The notes under the pieces were generated by a model that worked only from the letters and a program-made list of their open reading frames with translations, did no database searches and was not told the origin of the DNA. DNA of 64,000 nt from Rhodococcoides trifolii (GTDB lineage Bacteria; Actinomycetota; Actinomycetes; Mycobacteriales; Mycobacteriaceae), in NCBI RefSeq assembly GCF_014635345.1, contig NZ_BMCU01000003.1, positions 372,001 to 436,000 on the forward strand, written 5' to 3'. The translations under genes and the position numbers were made by a program. Shown piece by piece: positions 11,178 to 20,222 of this stretch; positions within the stretch are counted from its first letter, which is position 1, and each line of letters begins with the position of its first letter.

Positions 11178-12333
11178 CGGTCCGCCTCCTCGGTTCTGCA
11201 ACCCGGCGGCCGAATACCGACCGGCCTCCGGCCTGCCCGCCTGAATCCGACCGGCCTTCGGCCTGCCCGCCTGAATCCGACCGGCCTTCGGCCGGGGCAG
11301 CGGCGAGAGCGCGGGTGACCAACCGGTCGATCGCATCGTCGACCTCGGGCGCGAATTCCAGTTGCACGAGATGCCCGGCTCGGCGCACCCGAACGATCTC
11401 CGCCAACGGCAACCCGTCGGCCAACTCCTCGGACTTGCGGAACGGGATGACCCAGTCGTCGTCGCCGCACAGGACGAGCGCGGGGGTGTCGGCAAGGACG
11501 GTCAGCGAGTCCGTCTCGTCGTGCAGTTCGAGCGACTTCAGGAAGTTCACCATCGTCACGACGGATGTGCCGTTGATCATGGACTCCGAAAAATGCACCA
11601 GAGCCGGACTCACGTCGGTTCCGTACGAGGCGGCCAGCAACACCGGCGAGATCAGGGACCGCACCACTCCGCGCCCGAACTGGACGACACCGGGCGCGGT
11701 CCGCACCGCCAGGCGGAAGGCGTCGATTGCCGGGTTCTCGAGGTTGCGGCCGAGGCCGGTCTGCGCCAGTCCGGCAGCCGTGGTCGACAGCAGTCCGACA
11801 CCGATCACCCTCTCGGCGAACAGATCCGGGAACTGCCCGGCGGCGGCGAGTACGGTCATGCCGCCCATCGAGTGACCGAGAAGCACGACCGGCCCCTTGG
11901 GCGCCACCGCGCGTATCACCGCGGCGAGGTCGGTGCCGAGTTGAGCGATGGTGCACGACTGCGCTTGACCGCGCCCGGAACGGCCGTGACCGCGCTGGTC
12001 GTAGAACACCATGCGCACGTCCTGGCCCCACCGACGCTCGAGTTCGCGCCGCTGGAAATGCCAGCTCTCCATCCGCAGGCAATATCCGTGTACGAACACG
12101 ACCGTCAGCGGAGCCGCGACGGGACCGACTTCGCGCACCGCGAGCGGAACGCCGTCGTCGGCCGCGACGATGCTCCCCCGGTCGACGTTCATCAGAGCGA
12201 AGTCCTCGCGTACCAACGGATCCGGACCCTGCCTGCGCACGGCCCGCCGAAGGGCGGTGGCGCCCGCCGCAGCGCCGATCGCGGCGATGCTGGCCACGCC
12301 GCCCACCAATCCGGACCACTTCGAGTCGGTCAT
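11170..12333 (-). CDS. Alpha/beta hydrolase with membrane-like N-terminus and repeat tail
   Basis: A 387-residue alpha/beta hydrolase. Its N-terminal hydrophobic segment ([20 protein letters not shown]) may anchor it in the membrane or serve as a signal. Catalytic features: oxyanion [10 protein letters not shown], nucleophile elbow LLGHSMGG, acid [10 protein letters not shown] and the final His in [10 protein letters not shown]. The C-terminal 30 residues are made of [10 protein letters not shown] repeats from a 30-bp DNA repeat. The gene lies between alr and tsaE and overlaps alr by ATGA. The same hydrolase is found at this locus in many Mycobacteriales. Substrate unknown. Confidence 0.85.
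   Translation of the reverse strand: MTDSKWSGLVGGVASIAAIGAAAGATALRRAVRRQGPDPLVREDFALMNVDRGSIVAADDGVPLAVREVGPVAAPLTVVFVHGYCLRMESWHFQRRELERRWGQDVRMVFYDQRGHGRSGRGQAQSCTIAQLGTDLAAVIRAVAPKGPVVLLGHSMGGMTVLAAAGQFPDLFAERVIGVGLLSTTAAGLAQTGLGRNLENPAIDAFRLAVRTAPGVVQFGRGVVRSLISPVLLAASYGTDVSPALVHFSESMINGTSVVTMVNFLKSLELHDETDSLTVLADTPALVLCGDDDWVIPFRKSEELADGLPLAEIVRVRRAGHLVQLEFAPEVDDAIDRLVTRALAAAPAEGRSDSGGQAEGRSDSGGQAGGRSVFGRRVAEPRRRTVG
11217..11295. repeat. 30-bp tandem repeat in the end of the hydrolase gene
   Basis: The unit (ccgaccggccttcggcctgc, then ccgcctgaat) occurs twice in full and once in part. It encodes the ten-residue repeat [10 protein letters not shown] in frame, so copy changes keep the protein open. 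The core gaccggcctccggcctt reappears near 15,299, beside glmS, so it may be a dispersed palindromic element. Confidence 0.8.
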
Positions 12334-13481
12334 CCGCGTTCCCCTACGTGAGTGCGTTCGACGCGTCCGCGCACACCCGTGACCACCTCGTAGTGGATGG
12401 TGCCGAGAGCATCCGCCCATTCCTGGGCGTGTGGTTCACCCGCGTCGCCGGGACCGAACAGAAATGCGTCGTCGCCGTCGCGGACGTCGGTGTCGCCGGG
12501 GCCAAGATCGATCATGACCTGGTCCATGCAGACCCGACCCACGCTGGGGCGACGGACGCCGCGGACCGTCACGTCGAACCGGCCGGTCAGCGTCCGCGGA
12601 ACCCCGTCGGCGTATCCCACGGGGATCAGCGCGACGGTGGTGTCGGAAGGTGCGACCCACAGATGTCCGTACGACACCCCCTCCCCCGCGGCCACCGACT
12701 TCACCAGTGCGACACGCGCTTTCAGGGTCATGGCCGGCCGCAGACCGAACGTCCCCAGTTCGGGCGCAGGCGAGAGGCCGTACAGGGCGATACCGGGTCG
12801 CACCATGTCGTAATGCATGTCCGGGCGGGTCAGCGCGGCTGCGGAGTTCGCGAGGTGCAACACGGTCGGTTCGAGACCGGCTCGCCGTGCGCGCTCGACC
12901 GCGTCGTCGAATCGCGCTTTCTGCGCGTCGTTCACAGGGTGATCCGGGACGTCCGCACACGCGAGGTGCGAGAACAGAGCCCGTACGGTCACCGAACCGT
13001 CGGCGACCGCGGCGGCCAGCGCGGCATACAGAGAGTCGAGGTCGGCAGGGCCGACACCGTTGCGATTCAGCCCGGTGTCGATCTTCACCGACACCGTTGC
13101 CGCGGCGCCCACCCGGCGCGCCGCATCGACTATTGCCTCGAGGTGGGTGTGCGAGGAGATGCCGAGTTCGACGTCCGCGCCGATCGCCGCGTCGTAATCG
13201 GTGTCCACCGAATGCAACCACGCCAGGATCGGGGCGACGATTCCCGCGCGACGCAACGCCAGTGCCTCACCGACGGTGGTCACTCCGAGTTCGGACACCC
13301 CGGCAGCCAGCGCAGCCTGTGCTACCTCGACGGCACCGTGGTTGTATCCGTCCGCTTTGACCACTGCCATCACCGCGGCACCTGCGGCCGCGTCGACCAG
13401 GATGCGGGCATTGTGGGCGATCGCGTTCAGGTCGATCTGCGCCTCGGCCTGCGGACGGCGAGTCGTCTGGGCAAGGTCCAC
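12330..13481 (-). CDS. alr: Alanine racemase
   Basis: A 383-residue PLP enzyme that makes D-alanine for peptidoglycan. The PLP lysine is in [14 protein letters not shown]. The second catalytic base is the Tyr of [10 protein letters not shown]. Other signatures are [10 protein letters not shown] and [11 protein letters not shown]. The GTG at 13481 lies 2 bases after the nnr stop and gives the family length; the longer frame upstream overlaps nnr and is not coding. Its end overlaps the hydrolase start (ATGA). Confidence 0.94.
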   Translation of the reverse strand: MDLAQTTRRPQAEAQIDLNAIAHNARILVDAAAGAAVMAVVKADGYNHGAVEVAQAALAAGVSELGVTTVGEALALRRAGIVAPILAWLHSVDTDYDAAIGADVELGISSHTHLEAIVDAARRVGAAATVSVKIDTGLNRNGVGPADLDSLYAALAAAVADGSVTVRALFSHLACADVPDHPVNDAQKARFDDAVERARRAGLEPTVLHLANSAAALTRPDMHYDMVRPGIALYGLSPAPELGTFGLRPAMTLKARVALVKSVAAGEGVSYGHLWVAPSDTTVALIPVGYADGVPRTLTGRFDVTVRGVRRPSVGRVCMDQVMIDLGPGDTDVRDGDDAFLFGPGDAGEPHAQEWADALGTIHYEVVTGVRGRVERTHVGERG

Positions 13482-13483
13482 GG

Positions 13484-14905
13484 CTACCGATTGTGCCTCA
13501 GCGACCTGATGGCCGGGCGCACGGCCTGCAGCAGCGGGCTCGCCGAGACGGGCGCACCGCTCGCAGCGAGACCGGCCGCGACCGCGTGTGCCCGCGCCGC
13601 TGCCGCCGCGGCAACATTCGGTTTCAGCCCCGCAGCCAGCAGAGCGCCGAGCATTCCGGACAGCACGTCGCCGGACCCGGCAGTCGACGCCCAGGAAGAA
13701 CCGGCGTCGTTGACGACGACCTGTCCGTCCGGGTCCGCGATCACCGTCGCACGACCCTTCAGAAGCACCGTCACGCCCCAGTCTGCGGCCAAGGTCCGTG
13801 TCGCGGCGATGCGATCCGGTGCGGGCGAGCGCCCGGTGAGCCGCTCGAATTCCCCGGCGTGCGGCGTCAACACGGTCGGAGCCGACCGGTCCCGGACCAG
13901 TTCGGGGTGCTCGGCGACAAGGGTCAGACCGTCGGCGTCGACGAGGACCGGCAGATCCGTCGCCAGGAGCGATCGGAGTGTGTCCAGGGCCTCGCCGTCG
14001 GTACCGGCGCCCGGACCGATCACCCATGCCTGCACGCGCCCGGCGTCCGCCAGCTCGGTGGTGGCCACGACCTCCGGCCAGTGCCTGAGCACCTCGTCGC
14101 GTCCGGTTCCGACGTACCGCACCATTCCGGACGTCGCCGTGGTCGCGGCCCCGACGCACAGCACGGCGGCGCCGGGGAACGTATCGCTACCGGCCACGAC
14201 ACCGACGACGCCTTGGGTGTACTTGTCGTCCTGCGGACCCGGAACGGGCCACAGTGCGCCCACCTCGTCGTCCGTGAACGCGGTGATCGCCGAGGGCGCC
14301 AGGTCGAGGCCGATGGGCACGAGAACCGTTCGGCCACAGCGATCACCGGCAAGAACGTGCACCGGTTTGAGCGCCCCGAAGGTCACCGTGACAGCAGCGT
14401 TGACCGCCGGTCCATCGACGGCACCGGTGTCGGGATCCACCCCGGACGGGAGGTCGACGGCGACGATGGGGGCAGTGATCTCGGAGACGACCCGTGCCGC
14501 GTCGGGCCGTAGGGAGCCCCGGCCGGACAGTCCCACGATCGCGTCGAGGACCAGATCCGGTTTCGTGAGTTCGGTGACGACGCGTCCGCCCGCTCGGCGG
14601 TACGCCGCGAGCCCGTCGGAGTGGACACGATCCGGCGTCAGCAGAAATGCCTCCACGGCGACTCCGCGGCGGCGCAGCGCGGCGCCCGCCCACAGCGCGT
14701 CACCGCCGTTGTCTCCCGAACCGACGATGATCCCGACTCGCCGACCGTTCACTCCGCCTGCGACGGAACGTAATTCGGACACCACCGCGGCCGCCAGACC
14801 GTGCGCTGCGCGGCGCATCGGCACCCCTTCGGGGAGTGCGTCGATCAGCGGGGCTTCGGCGCTGCGGACCTCGTCGGCGGTGTAGTAGTGCTGCACCGAA
14901 GTCAC
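13484..14905 (-). CDS. nnr: Bifunctional NAD(P)H-hydrate epimerase / ADP-dependent dehydratase (Nnr)
   Basis: A 473-residue fusion that repairs damaged NADH/NADPH hydrates. The N-terminal YjeF_N domain (residues 1-200 or so) has [17 protein letters not shown] and epimerises S and R forms. The C-terminal YjeF_C kinase-like domain (about 215-470) has [27 protein letters not shown] and the catalytic [16 protein letters not shown], and dehydrates the S form with ADP. It is first in the run that continues with alr. Start GTG at 14905; there is no better start. Confidence 0.93.
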   Translation of the reverse strand: MTSVQHYYTADEVRSAEAPLIDALPEGVPMRRAAHGLAAAVVSELRSVAGGVNGRRVGIIVGSGDNGGDALWAGAALRRRGVAVEAFLLTPDRVHSDGLAAYRRAGGRVVTELTKPDLVLDAIVGLSGRGSLRPDAARVVSEITAPIVAVDLPSGVDPDTGAVDGPAVNAAVTVTFGALKPVHVLAGDRCGRTVLVPIGLDLAPSAITAFTDDEVGALWPVPGPQDDKYTQGVVGVVAGSDTFPGAAVLCVGAATTATSGMVRYVGTGRDEVLRHWPEVVATTELADAGRVQAWVIGPGAGTDGEALDTLRSLLATDLPVLVDADGLTLVAEHPELVRDRSAPTVLTPHAGEFERLTGRSPAPDRIAATRTLAADWGVTVLLKGRATVIADPDGQVVVNDAGSSWASTAGSGDVLSGMLGALLAAGLKPNVAAAAAARAHAVAAGLAASGAPVSASPLLQAVRPAIRSLRHNR

Positions 14906-14934
14906 GCTAGAGGACGCGGCGCTACTGTGAAGTG

Positions 14935-15291
14935 ATGCACCGCCGTTTCCTACCGATGCTGGCGGTCGCCGCCCTGGCGTTCACCGCCACAGCATGCTCC
15001 GAATCATCCTCCGCACAGGCCGAGAAGCCGACCGGGCCGAACGTGGTCACCGTGTCGGACATGACCTACTCGCCGCGATCGGTCACGATCGACGCCGGCG
15101 AGACCGTCACCTGGTTCTTCGACGATCGCGGTGTCGCGCACAACGTGATCGGCGAAGGCAACGCGACGGCGTTGATCCACAGCCCGTTGATCTCCTCCGG
15201 GCAGTTCAGCGCGACGTTCGACGCCCCCGGGACCTACAACTACGTCTGCACCGTGCACCCGGACATGACGGGCGTGGTCATCGTCCGCTGA
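14935..15291 (+). CDS. Cupredoxin-fold copper-binding lipoprotein
   Basis: About 118 residues. It has a lipoprotein signal peptide (MLAVAALAFTATAC, lipobox Cys near residue 21) and a plastocyanin/amicyanin-like domain. The likely copper ligands are the His in GVAHNVIG, the Cys in YNYVCTVHPDMTG, and the His and Met that follow, which is a type 1 blue copper set. It should be held on the outer face of the membrane and carry electrons or bind copper. It is divergent from nnr. A GTG at 14932 is an equal start choice. Confidence 0.88.
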   Translation: MHRRFLPMLAVAALAFTATACSESSSAQAEKPTGPNVVTVSDMTYSPRSVTIDAGETVTWFFDDRGVAHNVIGEGNATALIHSPLISSGQFSATFDAPGTYNYVCTVHPDMTGVVIVR

Positions 15292-15325
15292 CAATTCGAC
15301 GACCGGCCTCCGGCCTTCCCGCTGG

Positions 15326-17188
15326 CTACTCGACGGTGACCGACTTGGCCAGGTTTCGCGGCTTGTCGACGTCGTACCCTCTGGTCTGCGCGACCTCCGC
15401 GGCGAACACCTGCAGCGGAACCGTCGACAGCAACGGCTGGAAAAGCGTTGGGGCAGCCGGTATCTCGATCAGATGGTCGGCGAACGGCCGCACCGCCTCG
15501 TCACCCTCCTCGGCAATCACGACGGTGCGCGCACCACGCGCCTGAATTTCGCGGATGTTGCTGAGCAGCTTGGAATGCAGCACCGCGCGACCCTTGGGCG
15601 ACGGCATCACGACGATCACCGGAAGACCGTCCTCGATGAGCGCGATCGGCCCGTGCTTGAGCTCGCCCGCTGCGAATCCCTCCGCGTGCATGTACGCGAG
15701 TTCCTTGAGCTTCAAGGCGCCTTCGAGTGCCACCGGATAACCCACGTGACGGCCCAGGAACAACACGGTCGGCGACGACGCCAGCTCGCGTGCCAGCGCC
15801 CGGACCGGCTCGACCGACTCGAGCACGCGCTCGACCAACGCGGGCATCGCTTCGAGGTCGGCGTACTCGCGAGCCACCTCGTCCGGGTACTTGGTGCCGC
15901 GGGCCTGCGCGAGCGCCAGGCCCACCAGGAAGTTCGCCGTGACCTGGGCCAGGAACGCCTTGGTGGACGCGACACCGATCTCCGGTCCTGCCCGCGTGTA
16001 GAGAACCGCGTCGGCCTCACGAGGGATCTGCGCGCCGTTCGTGTTGCAGACGGCCAACACTCGCGCCTTCTGCTCCTTGGCGTGTCGCACGGCCTCGAGC
16101 GTGTCGGCGGTCTCGCCCGACTGCGAGATGGCAACGACGAGGGTCGAACGGTCGAGGACCGGGTCGCGATAGCGGAACTCGCTCGCCAGCTCCACCTCGA
16201 CGGGGAGCCGGGTCCAGTGTTCGATCGCGTACTTCGCCAGCAGTCCGGAGTGGTAGGCGCTTCCGCAGGCGACCACGAAGACCTTGTCGACGTCGCGCAG
16301 TTCCTGGTCGGACAGTCGCTGCTCGTCGAGCACGATCTTGCCGCCGGTGAAGTGACCGAGGAGGGTGTCGGCGACGGCCGTCGGCTGCTCCTGGATCTCC
16401 TTGAGCATGAAGTAGTCGTGGCCACCCTTCTCGGCGGCGGCGAGGTCCCAGTCGATACGGAACGGGCGCCCTTCGGCGGAGGTGCCGTCGAAGTTCATGA
16501 TGTCGTAGCCGGCCGAGGTGATGACCACGACCTGATCCTGGCCGAGTTCCACCGCGTTGCGGGTGTGCTCGATGAACGCCGCGACGTCGGATCCGACGAA
16601 CATCTCGCCCTCGCCGACTCCGACCACGAGCGGCGTGGACCGCCGCGCCGCGACGATGGTGTCCGGGTGATCGGAGTGCGTGAACACGAGGGTGAACGCG
16701 CCGTCGAGTCGCTGCAGCACCGACAGAGCACTGGCGACGAAGTCACCTGCGGTCGGTCCGTCTGCGTACGCCCGCGCCACCAGGTGCACGGCGGCCTCGG
16801 TGTCGGTGTCGGAACTGAACTCGACACCCGCGGCCTCGAGCTCGGCGCGGAGCGGAGCGAAGTTCTCGATGATGCCGTTGTGGACGACGGACACCGCGCC
16901 GCTCACGTCACGATGGGGGTGCGCATTGCGGTCGGTGGGTCGCCCGTGAGTGGCCCACCGGGTGTGGCCCATGCCGGACGTACCCGTGAAGGTGTCGCGG
17001 CCGATGTCGTCGAGTTCGGCTTCGAGATTGGAGAGCCGACCTGCCTTGCGTTCGACGGCGGTCTGGCCCGCACCGTCCAGAATGGCAACCCCGGCGGAGT
17101 CGTATCCGCGGTACTCCATTCGCCGCAATGCCTCCACCACGACTGGCAGTGCTTGCCGATGGCCGACGTACCCGACGATTCCACACAT
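15326..17188 (-). CDS. glmS: Glutamine-fructose-6-phosphate aminotransferase (isomerizing) GlmS
   Basis: A 620-residue enzyme that makes glucosamine-6-phosphate for cell-wall synthesis. The N-terminal class II glutaminase starts MCGIVGYVGH with the catalytic Cys2 (HTRWATHGRP, HNGIIENF follow). Two SIS isomerase domains come after (ACGSAYHSGLLAKY, AISQSGETADTLEAV, ASTKAFLAQ). It ends in the conserved PRNLAKSVTVE. ATG 17188 was chosen because the Cys must be residue 2; the long upstream frame is not coding. No glmS ribozyme is visible in the 39-base divergent gap. Confidence 0.97.
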   Translation of the reverse strand: MCGIVGYVGHRQALPVVVEALRRMEYRGYDSAGVAILDGAGQTAVERKAGRLSNLEAELDDIGRDTFTGTSGMGHTRWATHGRPTDRNAHPHRDVSGAVSVVHNGIIENFAPLRAELEAAGVEFSSDTDTEAAVHLVARAYADGPTAGDFVASALSVLQRLDGAFTLVFTHSDHPDTIVAARRSTPLVVGVGEGEMFVGSDVAAFIEHTRNAVELGQDQVVVITSAGYDIMNFDGTSAEGRPFRIDWDLAAAEKGGHDYFMLKEIQEQPTAVADTLLGHFTGGKIVLDEQRLSDQELRDVDKVFVVACGSAYHSGLLAKYAIEHWTRLPVEVELASEFRYRDPVLDRSTLVVAISQSGETADTLEAVRHAKEQKARVLAVCNTNGAQIPREADAVLYTRAGPEIGVASTKAFLAQVTANFLVGLALAQARGTKYPDEVAREYADLEAMPALVERVLESVEPVRALARELASSPTVLFLGRHVGYPVALEGALKLKELAYMHAEGFAAGELKHGPIALIEDGLPVIVVMPSPKGRAVLHSKLLSNIREIQARGARTVVIAEEGDEAVRPFADHLIEIPAAPTLFQPLLSTVPLQVFAAEVAQTRGYDVDKPRNLAKSVTVE

Positions 17189-17227
17189 GCGCGTCAGCCT
17201 ACTGGGCAATCCGATACGGTCATAAGC

Positions 17228-18088
17228 GTGCCGAACACGAAGAAGCTGGTATCCGACCTGTCCAAGCCGGGCCCACACCGTGTTCTGCGCGGAGACCTTG
17301 CACTCGCCGGTTTGCCCGGCGTCGTCTACACCCCCGCCGAAGGATTGAACCTTCCCGCAGTGGCGTTCGCCCACGGGTGGCTGGTCGGTCCCGCCAACTA
17401 CGACAAGACGCTGCGGCACCTCGCGTCGTGGGGCATCGTCGTCGCGGCGCCCGGCACCGAGCGCGGGCCGATTCCCTCGCACATCAACTTCGCCAACGAT
17501 GTGAGCGTGGCACTCGACATCTGCACCGGCGTGCGGTTGGGGCCCGGCCAGATTTCGGTGCGCCAGGACCGGCTCGGTGTGGTCGGCCACGGAATGGGCG
17601 CTGGAGTGGCCGTGCTCGCCGCGGCACGACGACCCGAGATCGCGGCACTGGCCTGCCTGTTCCCGGCACCCACAGCGCCCACCGCAGAATCCGTCGCCGC
17701 GGACGTGAAGTCCCCCGCACTCGTGGTCGGAAGCCCCCTGGAACTGGTGTCCATGGCCTCCGATCCGGTCGAACTCGCCGCGTCGTTCGCCGGCCACGCA
17801 GTTCTGCGTACCGTCACCAAGTCGTCGCGCGACGGAATGGTGGAGGGCCGTCGGTTGCTCGGCAAGATCGGTGTGGGCGGCGACTTCGAGAAGAAGACGG
17901 CCAAAACCGTGCGTGCGCTCCTCACCGGCTTCCTGCTCTTCCACCTGACGGGCGGCGACGCGTACGCGGAGTTCTCCGATGCCGAAGCCGAGATCAAGAA
18001 GACTCTGGTGCTCGACCCGTCGCAGCCCATGCCGGCGCCCCCGAAGAAAAGCGGGATCCGTCAGGTCAGCCAGCTTCTCGGTCGCTGA
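17228..18088 (+). CDS. Alpha/beta hydrolase-fold protein lacking the nucleophile serine
   Basis: A 286-residue protein like the dienelactone-hydrolase/chlorophyllase group: PAVAFAHGWLVGPANYDKTL, then LASWGIVVAAPGTERGPIP and a nucleophile elbow region. The elbow reads VVGHGMGAGVAVLAA, so the usual Ser of GxSxG is Gly. It may therefore be inactive, use another residue, or bind ligands without hydrolysis. It starts with GTG at 17228, 39 bases from the divergent glmS start. Its 3' end overlaps the convergent 81-residue gene by 28 bases. Confidence 0.75.
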   Translation: MPNTKKLVSDLSKPGPHRVLRGDLALAGLPGVVYTPAEGLNLPAVAFAHGWLVGPANYDKTLRHLASWGIVVAAPGTERGPIPSHINFANDVSVALDICTGVRLGPGQISVRQDRLGVVGHGMGAGVAVLAAARRPEIAALACLFPAPTAPTAESVAADVKSPALVVGSPLELVSMASDPVELAASFAGHAVLRTVTKSSRDGMVEGRRLLGKIGVGGDFEKKTAKTVRALLTGFLLFHLTGGDAYAEFSDAEAEIKKTLVLDPSQPMPAPPKKSGIRQVSQLLGR

Positions 18089-18306
18089 TCGTCCCGCGTC
18101 TCCGGTATGGGTTGGTCCGAGACCGCATCGACGTCGTCGACACGGCGCATGATTCGTTGCGTACGTGGCGCGGGCACATTCTGCGGTTTGGCGCCAGGAG
18201 TTCGCGACGATCGGTCGTCGATCACCTGAACGCGGCGACGGATGTCCGCCAATGTCTGTCTGTGCCCGGTAACGATTGCATCGATACGTCCGAGAGCGTC
18301 GGTCAC
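18061..18306 (-). CDS. Small hypothetical protein of the type VII-like cassette
   Basis: An 81-residue Arg-rich soluble protein, unknown family. The first 30 residues are helical (GRIDAIVTGHRQTLADIRRR); the rest is disordered and Pro/Arg-rich. Its GTG overlaps the stop of the preceding WXG-like gene by 4 bases (GTGA), which supports it as a real third cistron. It could be a chaperone or cargo partner of the two upstream proteins, but that is inference from position only. Confidence 0.5.
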   Translation of the reverse strand: MTDALGRIDAIVTGHRQTLADIRRRVQVIDDRSSRTPGAKPQNVPAPRTQRIMRRVDDVDAVSDQPIPETRDDQRPRSWLT

Positions 18307-19796
18307 AGTCGACCCGCCTCGGCCAGATCGGGCGTTGCCACCTCAGCCGGTATGGGCTCCGCGGACGCGAGTGCCGGTTCCGGTTCGGGCGCGGGCGGCA
18401 CCACACATACCGAAGAGGTGTCGTCCGGTTCTTGTTGCGCTGGAGCCGGTTCGGGTGTGTCCGCTACCGGCGGCTCGGGTTCGGGTGGGTCAGCTGCTGG
18501 TGTCTCGGGTTCGGGTGGGTCAGCTGCTGGTGTCTCGGGTTCGGGTGGCCCTGCTATCGGTGTCTCGGCTGTCGGTGTCTCAGCTGCCGGTGTCTCGGCT
18601 GTCGGTGTCTCGGCTGTCGGTGTCTCCGGAGGCGGATCGGCAGTGTCGGTCGCGCAGTGCGCCCCGTCGTGACCGGTGTCGCCGAGCTCGACACTGATCG
18701 TGCCGTCGGCGGACAGCGCGAACCGGATCCCGTGCCCGTCGAGTTCGGCCTCGACGTGCGCGCGTTCCGGAGACGGTGCCGATTCCGTTGCAGTCGAGGG
18801 TGTTTCGATTGTCGGCTGCACTATCGGATCGCGCACTTCTGCTGCCAGAATATCTCGCACTGCGTCCACAATGGTGCGCATCGGCCCTGAGGCGCCGCCC
18901 GAGGTCGAAGCTGCTTCTGGGTGCGCAGTCGTCACAGGCGTGGTCGCAGCCGCCGATGCAGTGCTCTCCGAATCATGCTGCTGCGCAACGATATCCGCAG
19001 CTTGCGACGGTAGGCACCCACAGTCCTCCGCGGTTCGTTCCCGCTCGGGGGACGGGTACTGCGACTGCGCGAACCCGTCGAATGCCGACGCTGCAACGGA
19101 AAGAATATCGCGCACCGCGTCGTCCGTCGCCGCACACATCTCCAGGAACGCGGATACCCGCTCTTGGACCGTTGGGACGAAGACGTTGCTCAACCAGGAC
19201 GCGCATTCCACGGACAGGGAGATCAAGGAGGTGGGGTCCGAGCGCGCTGCGCCCGGGGCGGTCTCCGGATGGAACGGAGCAAGTGACATGAGCTGCTGCG
19301 ACGTCAGATCGGGACACAGTCGCGACGCGGCGAGAACGGCGTCGACCTGATCGGCCGAGCGGCCGTCCACGTCCGGGCGCCCGAAAGTCGCCGCAGCGGC
19401 GGCCTTGTCGGTCACCGTCGACACGACTGCTGTCGCTGCTGCGGCGAGGGCGTCGCCTGCCGTCCGCAGGGAGGCAATGTCTGCGTCCGCTTGCGTGAGC
19501 TGGGCGTCGATCATGGCCGACGCTGCGTCTGCTGCACTTCCCGACCAGTTTCCGGAGAGACGAGAGAGCGAGGCGCGCTGATCCGCCACCACTGCGCCCA
19601 GATCTCGGGACGCCGTGAGCAACGAGGTGCCTGCCGCCGAGATTGCCTGGACGTCGATGCCGCATTGTTCGTTGTAGCGGTCGGAGATGGCGCGTGAGGT
19701 GACATCGAGACCTGCACCTGCCGAGTTCGCGCGGCCCAGGAAGGTGTCGAAATACGTCAGGCCCACCGCACCGGTCTCGAGAACATCGTCGATCAC
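18303..19796 (-). CDS. Large WXG-motif protein with Pro/Glu/Thr repeat tail (Rv3439c position)
   Basis: A 497-residue protein. The N-terminal 120 residues are helical and contain a WXG turn (LSGNWSGSAADAASAMI near residue 88), as in WXG100/PPE-like type VII substrates. A second helical region follows to about 270. The C-terminus is a long linker with many ETPTAETPAAETP and PPEPETPAADPPEPE repeats. The position between glmM and glmS matches M. tuberculosis Rv3439c, described as Ala/Pro-rich. It overlaps both neighbours by GTGA. Role as an ESX-4 substrate or accessory protein is inference; ESX-4 core genes lie in the same region. Confidence 0.65.
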   Translation of the reverse strand: MIDDVLETGAVGLTYFDTFLGRANSAGAGLDVTSRAISDRYNEQCGIDVQAISAAGTSLLTASRDLGAVVADQRASLSRLSGNWSGSAADAASAMIDAQLTQADADIASLRTAGDALAAAATAVVSTVTDKAAAAATFGRPDVDGRSADQVDAVLAASRLCPDLTSQQLMSLAPFHPETAPGAARSDPTSLISLSVECASWLSNVFVPTVQERVSAFLEMCAATDDAVRDILSVAASAFDGFAQSQYPSPERERTAEDCGCLPSQAADIVAQQHDSESTASAAATTPVTTAHPEAASTSGGASGPMRTIVDAVRDILAAEVRDPIVQPTIETPSTATESAPSPERAHVEAELDGHGIRFALSADGTISVELGDTGHDGAHCATDTADPPPETPTAETPTAETPAAETPTAETPIAGPPEPETPAADPPEPETPAADPPEPEPPVADTPEPAPAQQEPDDTSSVCVVPPAPEPEPALASAEPIPAEVATPDLAEAGRL

Positions 19797-20113
19797 GCTC
19801 CCGCCTCCCCGAACGGAGTGGCAGAGGAATCGTCCACGGCGGACGATGCCAGGACGCTCGTCCGAACGGCATCCGCCACGGCGGCCGACGATGCCGACCA
19901 ACGACCGATCGCCGCACTCGCCGATTCGATGCCCGTGGTCAACGCCGCGCCGAGGTCGGCGTAGTGATCACCCACCGCTGACTCGTCGAACACGCGCCCG
20001 ATCGTCTCGGCAATGCCGGACAACGAATCGGCACCCCGTCGGTGATCGGCTGCGGCCGCCAAGGCGCCCTCCTGCTCGAGACCTACCGCTGCGCTCTGCA
20101 TATCGCCACTCAT
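19793..20113 (-). CDS. EspC-like / ESX-secretion-associated small protein (Rv3440c position)
   Basis: A 106-residue helical protein with the pattern of type VII secretion targets of the EspC/DUF2580 kind: MSGDMQSAAVGLEQEGA, then HRRGADSLSGIAETIGRVFD, GDHYADLGAALTTGIESA and a final helix with WSASSAAVADAVRTS. GGGGG lies 4 bases before the ATG at 20113. It is the first gene of the three-gene cassette and overlaps the large WXG-motif gene by GTGA, which suggests a secreted pair. Confidence 0.65.
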   Translation of the reverse strand: MSGDMQSAAVGLEQEGALAAAADHRRGADSLSGIAETIGRVFDESAVGDHYADLGAALTTGIESASAAIGRWSASSAAVADAVRTSVLASSAVDDSSATPFGEAGA

Positions 20114-20222
20114 GTATCCCCCCACGGATTGGACGCAGCGTACGGGGTATCGGTTCCGTTCGCGGTACACGCTGATACGTTGCAAAAAGAGATCGTCGAC
20201 GCCAACGACACCGGGAGAATTC

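Noticed and set aside
11727..14885. 1052-codon plus-strand open frame
   Set aside because: It is antisense to hydrolase, alr and nnr, all with clear catalytic motifs. Its Arg/Pro/Ser-rich product is the usual shadow in high-G+C DNA.
15473..17227. Upstream extension of the hydrolase-like gene at 17,228
   Set aside because: It is antisense to glmS; the GTG at 17,228 starts the recognisable fold.
18480..18640. Tandem repeats around 18.5 kb as a mobile or CRISPR-like repeat
   Set aside because: They are in-frame codons for the Pro/Glu/Thr repeats of the WXG-motif protein.
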